Shown piece after piece: positions 1 through 8,968 of a stretch of 30,106 bases of DNA. Each line of letters opens with the position of its first letter. The first letter of the stretch is position 1. The stretch covers positions 1 to 30,106 of the IMG/VR virus record IMGVR_UViG_3300043543_000352. One strand, written 5' to 3'. The notes under the pieces were generated by a model. That model had not been told where the DNA came from, did no database searches, and saw only the letters and a program-made list of their open reading frames with translations. Made by a program: the position numbers and the translations under genes. This DNA comes from a virus.

Positions 1-6
1 TGCTCC

Positions 7-2037
7 TTAACCCACTCCCCATATCCAATCGCAGGCGAGCGAGAGGCCTGCGGCCTGCGTGCCCACACCAATGAGCCCGACGGCAATTGTAAACGACGTG
101 CTGCCCACAAACACCCACGCGCGCCCGTCGTCGCTGACCCAGTACGTAATCGTGCTCCCCACACGCTGGATGCGAAAATAATTGAAGCGCAAATTGATCG
201 CGCCTACCTGCGTCGTCGTCGTTCCCACGCGCGTGATGGCGCTGACGCTGCCCACGTTCAAACGCCACGCGACCTCGCGCGCGTCGTCGGCGCTTCTTAT
301 CGAAAAGCGCGCCTCTTGTGTGACGTCAGCGTTTCTGCCGTGCACAAGCTTGCACCGCGCGTCAAAGTCGCCCGCGGGCGTCCACGACCAGTAGCCATAG
401 CGCGCCCCGCCGCTCTCGGCGATAAACAGGTGCGATTTGTGAAACCCATTCGAATTCCACGTCGTGGGTGCGAGGTTGCCCAGCCACGTGATGCCTGAGG
501 CAGAGCTGTCGAAGTGCTGCAGAAATGTGTAATTTGAGGGCGCGTTACCGAAGCGGTCAGGGTGGTCTGCGAAGGAGGGGATGACGGTGGCGCTCGGCAG
601 GTTGAGGTCGAGCTGCCATGTGATGTAGCGAGAGGCGGCGGGCGCCGCATTGACGCGCACGACGCCAGAGCCCAAGTCGGTGATGATCGTGTCGGTAAAC
701 TCGATGGTGTTTACGCCCGCCACGCTAGGGCTGCCATCAATCTCGCGCACCGTGAGCGCGCTGGGAAACGCAAGCTGCACCGCGCCTGAGCCCAAATCGG
801 TGAGCGCGTTGTTGGGCACGACAATTTCACGCACTGGCGAGACATTGGGGGTGTTGTCAACCTCGCGCACGCGCAAAGGTGGGTTCGCGATCGACACCAC
901 CCCAGACCCTTCATCCGTCACGGTCGTGTTATCGAACTTGAGCGTGGTGACGCCCGACACGCTGGGGCTGCCATCTTGCTCTTCCACCACGAGCGATGAG
1001 GGCGCGGGGAAGCTGACCTGCACGACACCTGCGCCCAGGTCAGTGAGCGAGGCGTTGGGGAACACGAGCTCGCTCACAGGTGAGACGTTGGGGCTGCTGT
1101 CGACCTCGCGCACGGTGAGCGCCGAGCTCGATGACGGCGGCAGCCCAACAACAACGAGCCCATCGACCACCAGCAGCGCGTCAACGGTGAGCGTGTCGGG
1201 GTAGAACTGCTCACGCCGCGCGCGCACGCGCTGCGCGACGTGCACGGGGTTGGGCGCGCCCAGCGCAGGGGGCACGTTGATCAACGTGCGCAGGTCGACG
1301 TGGTCAGGGCGCTGGCGCAGCGCCGCGCCGTCCGCCAAGTAGTACGCCTTGATGGGCACGGCGTCGGGCGGGCGGGCGGCGAAGCAGCTGTCGATCGCAT
1401 CCGTCGTCAGCGGGATCGTTTGACTAACGGGCGGGGAGGCGGTGACGTGCAGCGTGCCATCAATGACGTCGAGCCAGACCACGGCGTAGCGGTGCTGGTT
1501 CGCCGCGGGGATGAAGGGCTGCAGGTCGACCTTGTCGGCCTGCGCGTTCGTGCCAGCAAACCAGCCCACGTAGTCCTCGACGACGTCGTAGAACCAAGCG
1601 CGCGCGTTCACGAGCGCGCTGGGGGTCAGCCCCGTCGCCACGGGGTCGGACTTGAGCGGGATGTAGTGGTCGTTCGTGATGAAGCGCGCGTCGGGCAGCA
1701 GCGGGTTCGACGACAGCGGGTTGACGCCCGCCTCGACCATCGCGCTGAAGTCGCCCTGCACGACCGCGTCGACGCCGTCGGCGTCCACGCCCACGCGCAC
1801 GCGCAGCCCGACGCGCGGCACAAACGCGGCGCCCACCGCGACGCGCACCGCTGCCGCGGGCGAGAGCCGCTGCTGGCCGCTGCCGTCGGCGCCGGCGGGG
1901 TAGCGCACGAAGACGTAGCCGACGCGGTCGGGTACGTGGATGCGCCCCTGCTCGTCGCCTAGGTAAGCGACGCGCGTCCTCTGTGTGAGCCGCGCCCGCG
2001 CACGGCGCAGGCGTCTTATGTCATGTTCCGTCACCAT
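7..2037 (-). CDS. Tail fibre / receptor-binding protein with four ~40-aa repeats (676 aa)
   Basis: Probable distal tail fibre, last in the leftward tail operon. The start at 2037 overlaps the stop of the 970-aa gene (TGATG), which argues against the longer reading frame that opens at 2397. Residues 1-300 are a unique N-terminal part, presumably for tail attachment. Roughly residues 307-466 hold four tandem repeats of the form LxVREVDxSPxVxxVxxxxFxNxxxTDLGSGVVxV. The last ~200 residues, with motifs such as FRIQRVGSTITYWVSDDGRAW and a closing CDWIWGVG, resemble a DUF1349/concanavalin-like beta-sandwich, a fold often used for sugar binding. The fibre role is inferred from order, repeats and this C-terminal domain; the exact receptor is unknown. 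The TAA stop is directly followed by AAGGAG, see the finding on the window ends. Confidence 0.75.
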   Translation of the reverse strand: MVTEHDIRRLRRARARLTQRTRVAYLGDEQGRIHVPDRVGYVFVRYPAGADGSGQQRLSPAAAVRVAVGAAFVPRVGLRVRVGVDADGVDAVVQGDFSAMVEAGVNPLSSNPLLPDARFITNDHYIPLKSDPVATGLTPSALVNARAWFYDVVEDYVGWFAGTNAQADKVDLQPFIPAANQHRYAVVWLDVIDGTLHVTASPPVSQTIPLTTDAIDSCFAARPPDAVPIKAYYLADGAALRQRPDHVDLRTLINVPPALGAPNPVHVAQRVRARREQFYPDTLTVDALLVVDGLVVVGLPPSSSSALTVREVDSSPNVSPVSELVFPNASLTDLGAGVVQVSFPAPSSLVVEEQDGSPSVSGVTTLKFDNTTVTDEGSGVVSIANPPLRVREVDNTPNVSPVREIVVPNNALTDLGSGAVQLAFPSALTVREIDGSPSVAGVNTIEFTDTIITDLGSGVVRVNAAPAASRYITWQLDLNLPSATVIPSFADHPDRFGNAPSNYTFLQHFDSSASGITWLGNLAPTTWNSNGFHKSHLFIAESGGARYGYWSWTPAGDFDARCKLVHGRNADVTQEARFSIRSADDAREVAWRLNVGSVSAITRVGTTTTQVGAINLRFNYFRIQRVGSTITYWVSDDGRAWVFVGSTSFTIAVGLIGVGTQAAGLSLACDWIWGVG
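640..1118 (-). repeat. Four in-frame ~120-bp repeats in the fibre gene
   Basis: Four consecutive units of about 40 codons each. Each has a VREVD/VEEQD/VREID core, an SPxVS core and a TDLGSGVV-like end (one unit has TDEGSGVV). The units are diverged at DNA level, so this is an old protein repeat rather than a recent expansion. Such repeats commonly form the shaft of phage fibres. Confidence 0.75.
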
Positions 2038-4949
2038 CACGGCACTCCTGAGCCATCGGTCGCGCAGATCTGGACGTAGAGGTAGGAGGCGCTGTTGTCG
2101 CTGTACGCGCTGTCGACGTACTCCGTCTGCAGCGACGTGCCGTCGCCGATGAGAGACAAGGTGTAGGTGTGGTTGGGGTTGTAGGCGGGCGTCGGCGGGA
2201 AGACGCCGTCCAGCTTCAAGCCGCGCGTCGGCTGGCTGATGGCGGGATTGCCGCCTGAAGCGTTGAACGTGTAGAAGGCGTCGGCGTACAAGGGCGTGCT
2301 GTCCTGGACGCCTGTAAAGGGGTTCACGCCCGTGCCCTCGAACTTGACGCGCGAGATCGTGACGCCGCCGCCCGCGCCCGTGTGGTGGGTCGTCCAACGC
2401 AGGCGCAATCCTGGCTGCGTCATCGTGACGCTGCCCGTCCAGATGTACGTGCCCGCGCCTGAGGGTGGATTGGCATCGTTGAAGACGATCGAGGGCGGCA
2501 CGGTGTTGGGGAGGTCAGAGCCCGATGTCGCCGTCGTCGCATACAGGCGCAGAAAGCTGTTCACGTTCACTGCGTTTTGGTAGTCGATTTCGACGCGCGT
2601 GATCGTGGATGTCGTCGTCGTCAGGCGCACGATGCCGAGGCTCGTGCGATCAAACACGCACAGGCTGGGCGACTTGTACGTGACCGCCTTCCAGCCCACG
2701 CCCGCTTGATAAAGCCCTGCGTTTTGCCCCACACCGCAGCCGTCGTTCACGACGAGCCAGCCGTGCGTGCCCGTCACGAAGTTGAACTCGCGCACCCACG
2801 TGGGGCTGGGCACCGAGCCGACCAGCCCCACGCCGCTGACGGTGAGCGTGTAGGCTTTACCGTTGGTCAGCTGGTAGGGCGTGTTAGCCGCGGCCGAAGA
2901 GCGCATCGGCACGAGCACCATGCGGCAGCGCGGGCGCGGGCGGCGGCGAGCGGCGTCCTCAGCCGCGTCGGTGGGCAGCATGGCGTAAGCGCGCGCCGCT
3001 TGCGAGGGCGTCAGCGGCTGCTGTTCGCCAACCTCAGGCGCGTCGGTCGGGTAGTTCACCGTGAGCGCTTCGGGAAACGCAGGGTAAGGATCGAGCGTCG
3101 GCAGCACGGGCAGGAAGGTCTCAACCTGCTGCGGGATGATGCTGACGGCGACGACGGCGCCGGCGCTCGCGCGCGCGAGGTGGAACGTCGCGCGCAGCTC
3201 ACGCGCGCCTGTTTCTTGATCGTAGGTCTGCGACACCGCGCGCAGCTGCCACAGCTGGGCGCTCGTGTAGGCGCGCCCGCGCGCGTTTGAGCTGGCGGGG
3301 AGCGCAAACGTCCACCAGCGATCCCAGGCGGGCACGAGCGCGTCGCGCCACGCGCCCCATAACGTCGCGGTCAGCACGTCGCCGGGTTGGCTGTTCGCGA
3401 ACAGGACGCCCGCGATGTCTTTGAGCTCTTGAAACGTGACGTTGTCGGGCTGGCCTGAGCGCAGCCAGAGGCCGTCGACGGTCACCGTCTCGTCGCCGGC
3501 GCCGCGCGCCTGCGGCGGCGCGCTCGCGGCGTAGAACGTCGACGTGTTGGTGCTGGGGTTGTAGCGCTCAGCGCCCACCTCGACGCGCGCGAGGCTGGGC
3601 GCGAAGTCGGCCTCGATCGCGAGCTCGAGCAGGTCTTCCTCCGAGAGCGCGGCGTTCACGAGGCTGCTTGTGAAGTAGCGCGCGTCGGGGACGACGTGGG
3701 TGCTCCCGCCCGCGGCGAACTGCACGCGGTGCAGGACGTAGCCTGCGAGCTGCTGGAGCGCCTCGAGCAGTGTGCGCGCCTCGACCGCGACGGCTTTGAT
3801 CTGGTAGTCGTCGAGGTTGGGCAGGTGCAGCGCGCTGACGTTCGCGAACGTGCTGAACGCGCTGACAACGTGGGCGATCGTGCGCGCGGGCGTCAGGCTG
3901 GCGAGCTGCCCCCAGACGGTCGGCGCTGACGCGCGCTCGACGAGCGTGGGCTGCGCTGCGGTGGAAGCGGCCTGCAGCCCAAAGCCCTCGGCCTCGAAGA
4001 CGACCTCCTGCTGCAGCCCGACGTCGTCGACCGCGCGCGCGGCGTCGCGCTCGCCGCGCAGCCGCCCCACGAAGTCGACGTTCGTGTGCAGCTGCGCGTC
4101 GGCGGCGCTGTAGATGCAGATCGCGGTGTCGGGCAGCAGCGTGCGCAGCAGGCTGACCGCGTCGCCCGTTTGGTAGCCCGTGAGCGAGGCGCGGTAGCCG
4201 TCCTCGTCGACTTCGATCGTCACAGCGTCGAGGTTGGGGATCGTGAACTGCTCGCCGACCCACACCTGAAACGCGAACCAGTTCGAGACGCCCAGGCTGT
4301 TCGTCACCGTCAGCCGCACCCATCTATGCCCCTGCGGGAAGCTGACCGTCACGTTTTGGCTGCTCGCGTTCCCGACGACGAACGTGCCATCTGCAATGTC
4401 CCAGCTCCAGGCCGTGATCGTCGCGCCGGCAGCAACAGGGTTGGCGGTGGGCGCGAACGCGAACTGCGCGCTGGGGGCCGTCGTCGGGTTGACGTAGGCC
4501 GACTGCAAATTCTCAATCAGCGGGGCAGGCGCGGCGTAGGGCTGATCCCAGTCGACGAACACCTGTCCCGCGGGCGTCACGCGCGGCAGCCGCGGCTGCA
4601 CGCGGTAGTCGTTGACGACGGTGACGCGCAGCGCAGGGTTGATCGCGATGGGGCACTCGTCGACGAAAAACGTCGTCCCCGCGGGGGGCTTGCGCACGCG
4701 CCCGACGAACAAGGGGCGTCTCAGGTCAGCGCCCGTCGTGATGTAGACGGTCTGACCCAAGCGCACGGCCGACGCCGCGCCCTGCAGCACGGTGCCGATG
4801 CTGAGCTGAGCAACGACGTCGGTTGACGACGTGCTGGGCTGGAACTGGAACACGACCGCCTGCGGGCAGTAGGCGACGCGCAGCTGGCTGCGGTAGCTGG
4901 GCGCGCGCAGCTGCTGCAGGAGCGAGGGTGTGAGCAAAGGCGGCATCAT
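2037..4949 (-). CDS. Large tail tip/hub protein with a PKD-like domain (970 aa)
   Basis: Large structural protein between the 139-aa tail protein and the fibre; by position a baseplate hub or central tip protein. Start chosen at 4949: GGAGG lies six bases upstream and the ATGA overlaps the stop of the preceding gene, whereas the in-frame start at 4979 would lie 33 bases inside it. Residues ~158-230 (NPVAAGATITAWSWDIADG ... VTVSFPQGHRWVRLTVTNS) match the layout of a PKD/Ig-like beta sandwich. Residues ~235-520 look like a globular hub region. The C-terminal third (WVREFNF, GWLVVNDG, YQAGVGWKAV) has the look of a carbohydrate-binding jelly roll. No lytic enzyme motif was seen. Function is inferred from order and domain look. 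Confidence 0.7.
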   Translation of the reverse strand: MMPPLLTPSLLQQLRAPSYRSQLRVAYCPQAVVFQFQPSTSSTDVVAQLSIGTVLQGAASAVRLGQTVYITTGADLRRPLFVGRVRKPPAGTTFFVDECPIAINPALRVTVVNDYRVQPRLPRVTPAGQVFVDWDQPYAAPAPLIENLQSAYVNPTTAPSAQFAFAPTANPVAAGATITAWSWDIADGTFVVGNASSQNVTVSFPQGHRWVRLTVTNSLGVSNWFAFQVWVGEQFTIPNLDAVTIEVDEDGYRASLTGYQTGDAVSLLRTLLPDTAICIYSAADAQLHTNVDFVGRLRGERDAARAVDDVGLQQEVVFEAEGFGLQAASTAAQPTLVERASAPTVWGQLASLTPARTIAHVVSAFSTFANVSALHLPNLDDYQIKAVAVEARTLLEALQQLAGYVLHRVQFAAGGSTHVVPDARYFTSSLVNAALSEEDLLELAIEADFAPSLARVEVGAERYNPSTNTSTFYAASAPPQARGAGDETVTVDGLWLRSGQPDNVTFQELKDIAGVLFANSQPGDVLTATLWGAWRDALVPAWDRWWTFALPASSNARGRAYTSAQLWQLRAVSQTYDQETGARELRATFHLARASAGAVVAVSIIPQQVETFLPVLPTLDPYPAFPEALTVNYPTDAPEVGEQQPLTPSQAARAYAMLPTDAAEDAARRRPRPRCRMVLVPMRSSAAANTPYQLTNGKAYTLTVSGVGLVGSVPSPTWVREFNFVTGTHGWLVVNDGCGVGQNAGLYQAGVGWKAVTYKSPSLCVFDRTSLGIVRLTTTTSTITRVEIDYQNAVNVNSFLRLYATTATSGSDLPNTVPPSIVFNDANPPSGAGTYIWTGSVTMTQPGLRLRWTTHHTGAGGGVTISRVKFEGTGVNPFTGVQDSTPLYADAFYTFNASGGNPAISQPTRGLKLDGVFPPTPAYNPNHTYTLSLIGDGTSLQTEYVDSAYSDNSASYLYVQICATDGSGVP

Positions 4950-5365
4950 GGGATGACCTCCAAGCGAACGAACTCCCACACGAAATCGACGATGGCGACG
5001 CCGTGCTTTGTTTCGTTGACGAGCTCGAAGTCAGCCGCGTCCGGGAGCAGCAGCGTCGCGTTGTAGTTGGCGTAGGCGCCGCCCAGCGCGCGCGTGCGCA
5101 CGGTGACGCGCCCCTCGTAGGTGCTGGCCAGCAGCTGATACTGAGGCAGCCACAGCAGCCCGCTGCGCCAGCGCACCGCGGGGAAGCCCTCGCGCCGCGC
5201 CGTGCCTGCGAGCGTCAGCCGCCGCACGCCGCGCCGCCAGCTGTCGGCCGCGTGCTCCCAGGGCTCCAGGAACGCCACGCCGCCCGCGGTCAGGCTCGTG
5301 ACCAGCTGCAGGCCAGCGACGTTGTTGTGGCCAGGCGCGATGCGCGCGTCAAACGGGATGAACAT
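4946..5365 (-). CDS. Tail protein following the tape measure (139 aa)
   Basis: Small protein directly downstream of the tape measure, the usual place of the distal tail or first baseplate component in siphoviruses. AGGAGG lies a few bases upstream of ATG at 5365, and the stop overlaps the start of the 970-aa gene (ATGA). The sequence is beta-rich and soluble with no signal peptide or membrane segment (MFIPFDARIAPGHNN ... FVWEFVRLEVIP). I do not recognise a named family; the distal-tail-like role rests on position only. The 14-base gap to the tape measure stop carries the ribosome binding site, so it is translated within the tail operon. Confidence 0.7.
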   Translation of the reverse strand: MFIPFDARIAPGHNNVAGLQLVTSLTAGGVAFLEPWEHAADSWRRGVRRLTLAGTARREGFPAVRWRSGLLWLPQYQLLASTYEGRVTVRTRALGGAYANYNATLLLPDAADFELVNETKHGVAIVDFVWEFVRLEVIP

Positions 5366-5379
5366 ACCCTACCCCTCCT

Positions 5380-7416
5380 TTAGCCATAGCCCGCGCGCTT
5401 GAGCACCTGGCCGACCTGGCGCCCGACGTCGCGCTCGACCGCGCGGGGTGCGGGCGACGGGGCTGCCCGCCCCTCGCCGCGCCGCTCAGGCGCTGCCTGC
5501 GGGCCGCGCGCCGCGAAGCCGCGCGCGGCTAGGGCGAACTGCTGGATGAGCGCAAGCTCCTGAGAGAGCAGCGCGCGCATCGTGCCGAGACGCTGCTGCG
5601 CGTAGGCGTTCAGCTGCGCAACCTCCTGCGCGTAGACCTGCTGCGCTTGGCTCAGCTGCTGCGCGCGCGCGCGGCGCGCCGCCTCGACTTCCCGCTGGAA
5701 CTGCAGCTGCAGCTCCTGCTGCTGCAGCTGCGCCTGCTGCCGGCGCTGCGCCAGCTGCTGCTGCGCCTCCTGCGCGAGCTGCGCCCGCTCGCGCGCAAAG
5801 CGCAGCGCGTTGTCCTCCTGCTGGCGCTGCGCGGCCAGCTGCGCGTCGCGGCGCTGGCGCTCCTGCTGGCGCGCGGCGTCGCGCAGCGCGAGGATGCTGC
5901 GCCTGGCGCTCGCGTCCTCTTGGGCGTCGGCAAACTGGCGGTCGATGTCGGCCAGGGCGCGCTGCGCGGCACGGCGTGCGTCCAGGTCAGCCTGCAGCTG
6001 CTGCTGCGCCAGCTGCGCCTGGCGCTGCGCGGCCTGCTGCGCCAGCTGCGCGAGGTCACGCGCGAGCGCGCGCGCCAGGTCGTCGCTGCGCTGCGCGAGC
6101 TGGCCCTGGGCGCGTGCCACCGCCTCGTCGTACTGCTGCGCGATCTGCGCTTGGCGCTGCAGCGCGCGCTCCTGCAGCTGCGAGGCGCGCTGCTGGACGT
6201 CGGCGAGCGCCTGGGCGCGCTGGGCAGCCTCCTGCGCGCGCTGCCGACGGCGCTCCTCGGCTTGAGCCGCCTGCTGGGCTTCGAGCCGCTCGCGCTCGGC
6301 GGCGGCCGCTGCGGCGTCGGCGGCGGCGAAGGCGTTACGGTCGAGGGCGGCGTTGAAGACGTCGATCTGCGCGCGGGCAGCGTCGGTGCGCTCGCGCAGC
6401 TGGGCGATCTGCTGGGTGAGCGCGGCGAACGCGGGGTCAGCCGCCTGCAGGCCGCGCCGCTGCTGCTCAAGCTGCACAAGCAGCTGTTCTTCGAGCTGCA
6501 GGCGCTGGCGCAGCTGTTCGATTTGCTGCTCGACCTGGGCGCTCGTGCTGCCCGCAAGCACCGCGTCGATCACCGCGCGCTGTGCGTCCACTTGGCGCAC
6601 GAGCGCAGCGGCGGCGTCGTTGGCGGCCGATTGGTTCGAGAGCAGCGCGCGTTCGAGCGCGCCCAGCTCGTCGCCCAGCGCGCCCGCCTGCCGCAGCGCC
6701 TCGTCAATCGCCTCGCGCAGCGCGCCCGCGCCGTCCAACCCCAGCCCACGCTGGATGAAGTTAAAGCTTTCGAGCTGCTGGGTGAGGGCGTCAGCGGTCA
6801 CGAGCAGGGCGTCGCGCTGGCGGTTGAGCTCGGCGAAGCGCGCCAAGAGCGCGTCGCGCGTCGCGCCCCCCGTCAGCTGGTCGCGGACACGCGCCTGGGC
6901 CTCCAGCTGCTGGCGCAGGGCGGCGTTGGCGCGGTCGCTCTCGGCCTTGAGCAAACCGAAGGCGGCACCAACCGCGGCGACCGCTGCAGCCGCGGGCAGC
7001 AGGACAGGCGCGGCCGACGAGAGGGCGGCGACAAAGCCGAGCACGGCCGCCTTGACGCTGCCGAACGCGGCGACCAGCTGTTGAACAGCCGCGGCGGCGT
7101 TGGCAGCAGCGGTCAGGGGCGCAGCGTCGACGCCGAGGCTGGCGGCAGCTTGGGCGGCGCTGCCGACCGCACCGAAGGCGCTGCCCGCGGCCGACTGCGC
7201 CGCCTGCAGCGCGCCGGCGCGGGACGCAGCGGACGCCAGCGCGGCGCCCAGCTGCTGGGCGGCGTCGGCAGCGGCGCGGAAGGGCTGCGGCGTGATGCGC
7301 TTCACCGCATCGCCGACGCCGTCGAGGCCGCGGCTGACGAGCGCAGCGGCCTGCTGGGCGCGGTTGAGGGCGGGCTGGTCGACGTTGAAGACGATGTTGG
7401 TCGTTAGCTCAGCCAT
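5380..7416 (-). CDS. Tail tape measure protein (678 aa)
   Basis: Sets tail length and occupies the tail lumen before DNA ejection. Evidence is position (after the chaperone pair), size and composition: residues ~10-165 are Ala-rich with a hydrophobic stretch near 140-165, and ~270-620 are an almost unbroken Gln/Ala/Arg heptad-like coiled coil (RQAQLAQQQLQADLDAR and similar). Start at 7416 has GGAGGAG a few bases upstream and overlaps the stop of the second chaperone frame by eight bases; the longer frame to 7449 would overlap further and lacks that site. With the usual ~0.15 nm of tail per residue this predicts a tail of roughly 100 nm. The C-terminus is polar and could be trimmed. The strand opposite carries a long open frame (5647-7407) which is a GC-codon shadow. 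Confidence 0.88.
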   Translation of the reverse strand: MAELTTNIVFNVDQPALNRAQQAAALVSRGLDGVGDAVKRITPQPFRAAADAAQQLGAALASAASRAGALQAAQSAAGSAFGAVGSAAQAAASLGVDAAPLTAAANAAAAVQQLVAAFGSVKAAVLGFVAALSSAAPVLLPAAAAVAAVGAAFGLLKAESDRANAALRQQLEAQARVRDQLTGGATRDALLARFAELNRQRDALLVTADALTQQLESFNFIQRGLGLDGAGALREAIDEALRQAGALGDELGALERALLSNQSAANDAAAALVRQVDAQRAVIDAVLAGSTSAQVEQQIEQLRQRLQLEEQLLVQLEQQRRGLQAADPAFAALTQQIAQLRERTDAARAQIDVFNAALDRNAFAAADAAAAAAERERLEAQQAAQAEERRRQRAQEAAQRAQALADVQQRASQLQERALQRQAQIAQQYDEAVARAQGQLAQRSDDLARALARDLAQLAQQAAQRQAQLAQQQLQADLDARRAAQRALADIDRQFADAQEDASARRSILALRDAARQQERQRRDAQLAAQRQQEDNALRFARERAQLAQEAQQQLAQRRQQAQLQQQELQLQFQREVEAARRARAQQLSQAQQVYAQEVAQLNAYAQQRLGTMRALLSQELALIQQFALAARGFAARGPQAAPERRGEGRAAPSPAPRAVERDVGRQVGQVLKRAGYG

Positions 7417-7747
7417 CGAGCTCCTCCAGCGCGGGCAAGTTGCTTGCATCGGGCAGCGCGTCGTTGAGCGCCAGCCACTCTTCCATCGCCAAGAACTTGG
7501 CGACCGCGCGCACCCACCAAGCGGGCTGATCGAGCCAGCCGCCGGCCTTGGGCAGCACGCGCCAGTCGGTCGCGCGCGCGAGATTATAGAGCTCGAACGC
7601 CGCGAGCCCGCCCTCGTGCTGCCAATTCGCGAGGGCGGCCGTCAGCGCGCGCAGCTCGTCCTCGCTCGCGCGCAGCGGCTGGCCTGCCTCCAGCGCCCGC
7701 CGCCGCCGCAGGCGCTCCAAGATGACGGCGTCGAGCTCGTGGGTCAT
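7409..7747 (-). CDS. Tail assembly chaperone, downstream frame (T-like, 112 aa)
   Basis: Second frame of the chaperone pair between major tail and tape measure genes, equivalent in place to lambda T. It starts at ATG 7747, overlapping the TGA of the upstream frame (ATGA). The -1 frame entered from the slippery heptamer at 7747-7753 continues exactly into this ATG codon, so the main product is probably a G-T-like fusion, with independent initiation possible but served only by a GGAGG placed rather far upstream. The protein is helical (MTHELDAVILERLRRRR ... LAMEEWLALNDALP) and carries no catalytic motif. Identification rests on position plus the frameshift signal. Confidence 0.72.
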   Translation of the reverse strand: MTHELDAVILERLRRRRALEAGQPLRASEDELRALTAALANWQHEGGLAAFELYNLARATDWRVLPKAGGWLDQPAWWVRAVAKFLAMEEWLALNDALPDASNLPALEELDG

Positions 7748-8106
7748 TTTGGGTCGGCGCCCTCCGCGGGCGCCGCGTTGACCCGCGCCAGCGCGTCGAC
7801 CCAGGCCTGCGCCAGCGCGCGCTGGGCAGGCTCGTGCAGCAGCCACCTGTAAGCGCGCAGCTGCTCGTCGACCGCGGCGAAGCGGCCTGGCCACGCGAAC
7901 GGGGTGTTCAGAACGTTCACACTTTGCTGAATCATCTGAACGAACGCGATGACGGGCGCGAACGCGGCGGGCGGCAGCTCGGAGAGCGGCGTGTCGGGGT
8001 GCAGACGTTGGGCGAGCTGCGCGTGGAGGTAGGGCGCGTACAGGTCGTCTTCAGCGGTTGCGGGGCGCAGCGTGACGCGCACGCCAGCGGCTTCAAACGT
8101 CAACAT
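7744..8106 (-). CDS. Tail assembly chaperone, upstream frame (G-like, 120 aa)
   Basis: First frame of the chaperone pair, directly downstream of the major tail gene. ATG at 8106 overlaps the stop of the major tail gene (TGATG); the longer frame to 8241 lies inside that gene and is discarded. The protein starts MLTFEAAGVRVTLRPATAEDD and is mostly helical and soluble (FVQMIQQSVNVLN, RAYRWLLHEPAQRALAQAW). In siphoviruses this product and its frameshifted extension coat the tape measure and recruit tail tube subunits. It ends ADPK-stop at the slippery heptamer. Family assignment is by synteny and recoding signal, not by recognised residues. Confidence 0.72.
   Translation of the reverse strand: MLTFEAAGVRVTLRPATAEDDLYAPYLHAQLAQRLHPDTPLSELPPAAFAPVIAFVQMIQQSVNVLNTPFAWPGRFAAVDEQLRAYRWLLHEPAQRALAQAWVDALARVNAAPAEGADPK
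7747..7753 (-). promoter_or_regulatory. Programmed -1 frameshift site CCCAAAA
   Basis: On the minus strand the zero frame reads GAC CCA AAA TGA. CCCAAAA has the X-XXY-YYZ form; slipping back one base gives CCC AAA then ATG, the first codon of the downstream chaperone frame. GGAGG ends seven bases upstream of the heptamer, a placement like Shine-Dalgarno stimulators of other bacterial frameshifts, and sits in a perfect 7-bp stem, 5-base loop hairpin (7756-7774). The zero-frame stop follows at once, which lengthens the pause. Confidence 0.7.
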
Positions 8107-8951
8107 CAGCAGCCCCCGACGAACGCATAGCGCACGACGACGTTGGCGCCGGCGGCGGGCGGAGTCACAAAGGTCAGCACCTTGGTCGTCGTGTTGACGG
8201 TGAAGTTCGTCGTATACGCCTGCGCCGTCCCATCGATCCACACCTGCACCGCCGCGCCCGAAGCGGCGCGCGGCTCCTCGGCCAGCGTCACCGTCGTCGT
8301 CGTACCGTTACCGACGAAGGCGTGGTACGTGACCGGGTGCGTCGACCAGTACGCGCGGTACGCCATCTGCGTCGTGCCGTACTGCGACGACTGCACCGTT
8401 TGCCCAGTCGGCAGCGTGCTGACGCGGTTGAGGACGACTTGGCCAGCGTACTCGTTGACCTCGTTGGTGGTGAAGGCGGGCGACGTCTTCGCGAACAGGT
8501 TGACCGCGAAGAACTCGCTCACGTGGTAGCCGCTGGTGCCCGCCGAGGACGGCGCGACGGACTTGGCGGGCGAGTTCACCACCAAAAACAGGTCAGCGAG
8601 GTTCAAGCACTTGGGAACCCCTGGGATGTACGTGTAGTCGCCCTCGGTGTGGGTGGTCACGCCGTTCGCGACCGCGGCCAGCGCCTGGTCAAGCGCCGTC
8701 AGGGTGACGCTGCCGGCGACGCCCTCCTGCGCCTCGCCCAAGAACGAGGCGAGCAGCCCGTTGTTGCCCAGCGCGTTGACGACGGGCAAATCAGGCTCCT
8801 GCACCTCCAGTCCCGAAACCCCCACGAGCTTGCCCATCGCGCTGTTTTGGCCGTTGCTGAGGGCAGCCGCGCTGGAGCCGTTCGCGTAGTTGCCACGCTT
8901 CGTCGACCAAAAGACGTGCTTCAAACCAATGCTCGAAAACTGCGTTGTCAT
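8106..8951 (-). CDS. Major tail tube protein (281 aa)
   Basis: First gene of the leftward tail operon and the likely tube subunit. Start at 8951 has AGGAGG five bases upstream; the in-frame ATG at 8981 would fall inside the promoter. The N-terminal ~200 residues form a tail-tube-like body (GLKHVFWSTKRGNYANG, VSGLEVQEPDLPVVNALG, LTALDQALAAVANG). The last ~75 residues (GNGTTTTVTLAEEPRA ... VWIDGTAQAYTTNFTVNTTTKVLTF) look like a separate Ig-like surface domain as often found appended to tube proteins. Transcription probably begins at the TACAAT element 29-34 bases upstream. The role is inferred from position just before the chaperone pair, expression signals and domain look. Confidence 0.8.
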   Translation of the reverse strand: MTTQFSSIGLKHVFWSTKRGNYANGSSAAALSNGQNSAMGKLVGVSGLEVQEPDLPVVNALGNNGLLASFLGEAQEGVAGSVTLTALDQALAAVANGVTTHTEGDYTYIPGVPKCLNLADLFLVVNSPAKSVAPSSAGTSGYHVSEFFAVNLFAKTSPAFTTNEVNEYAGQVVLNRVSTLPTGQTVQSSQYGTTQMAYRAYWSTHPVTYHAFVGNGTTTTVTLAEEPRAASGAAVQVWIDGTAQAYTTNFTVNTTTKVLTFVTPPAAGANVVVRYAFVGGC

Positions 8952-8968
8952 GTTGACCTCCTGCGTCG

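Noticed and set aside
2037-2397. N-terminal extension of the fibre to 2397
   Set aside because: Arg/His-rich shadow of the 970-aa gene; the coupled ATG at 2037 is the natural start.
5647-7407. 586-aa open frame on the strand opposite the tape measure
   Set aside because: Mirror of Gln/Ala/Arg codons in GC-rich DNA; Leu/Arg-rich, no ribosome binding site, fully inside a well-supported gene.
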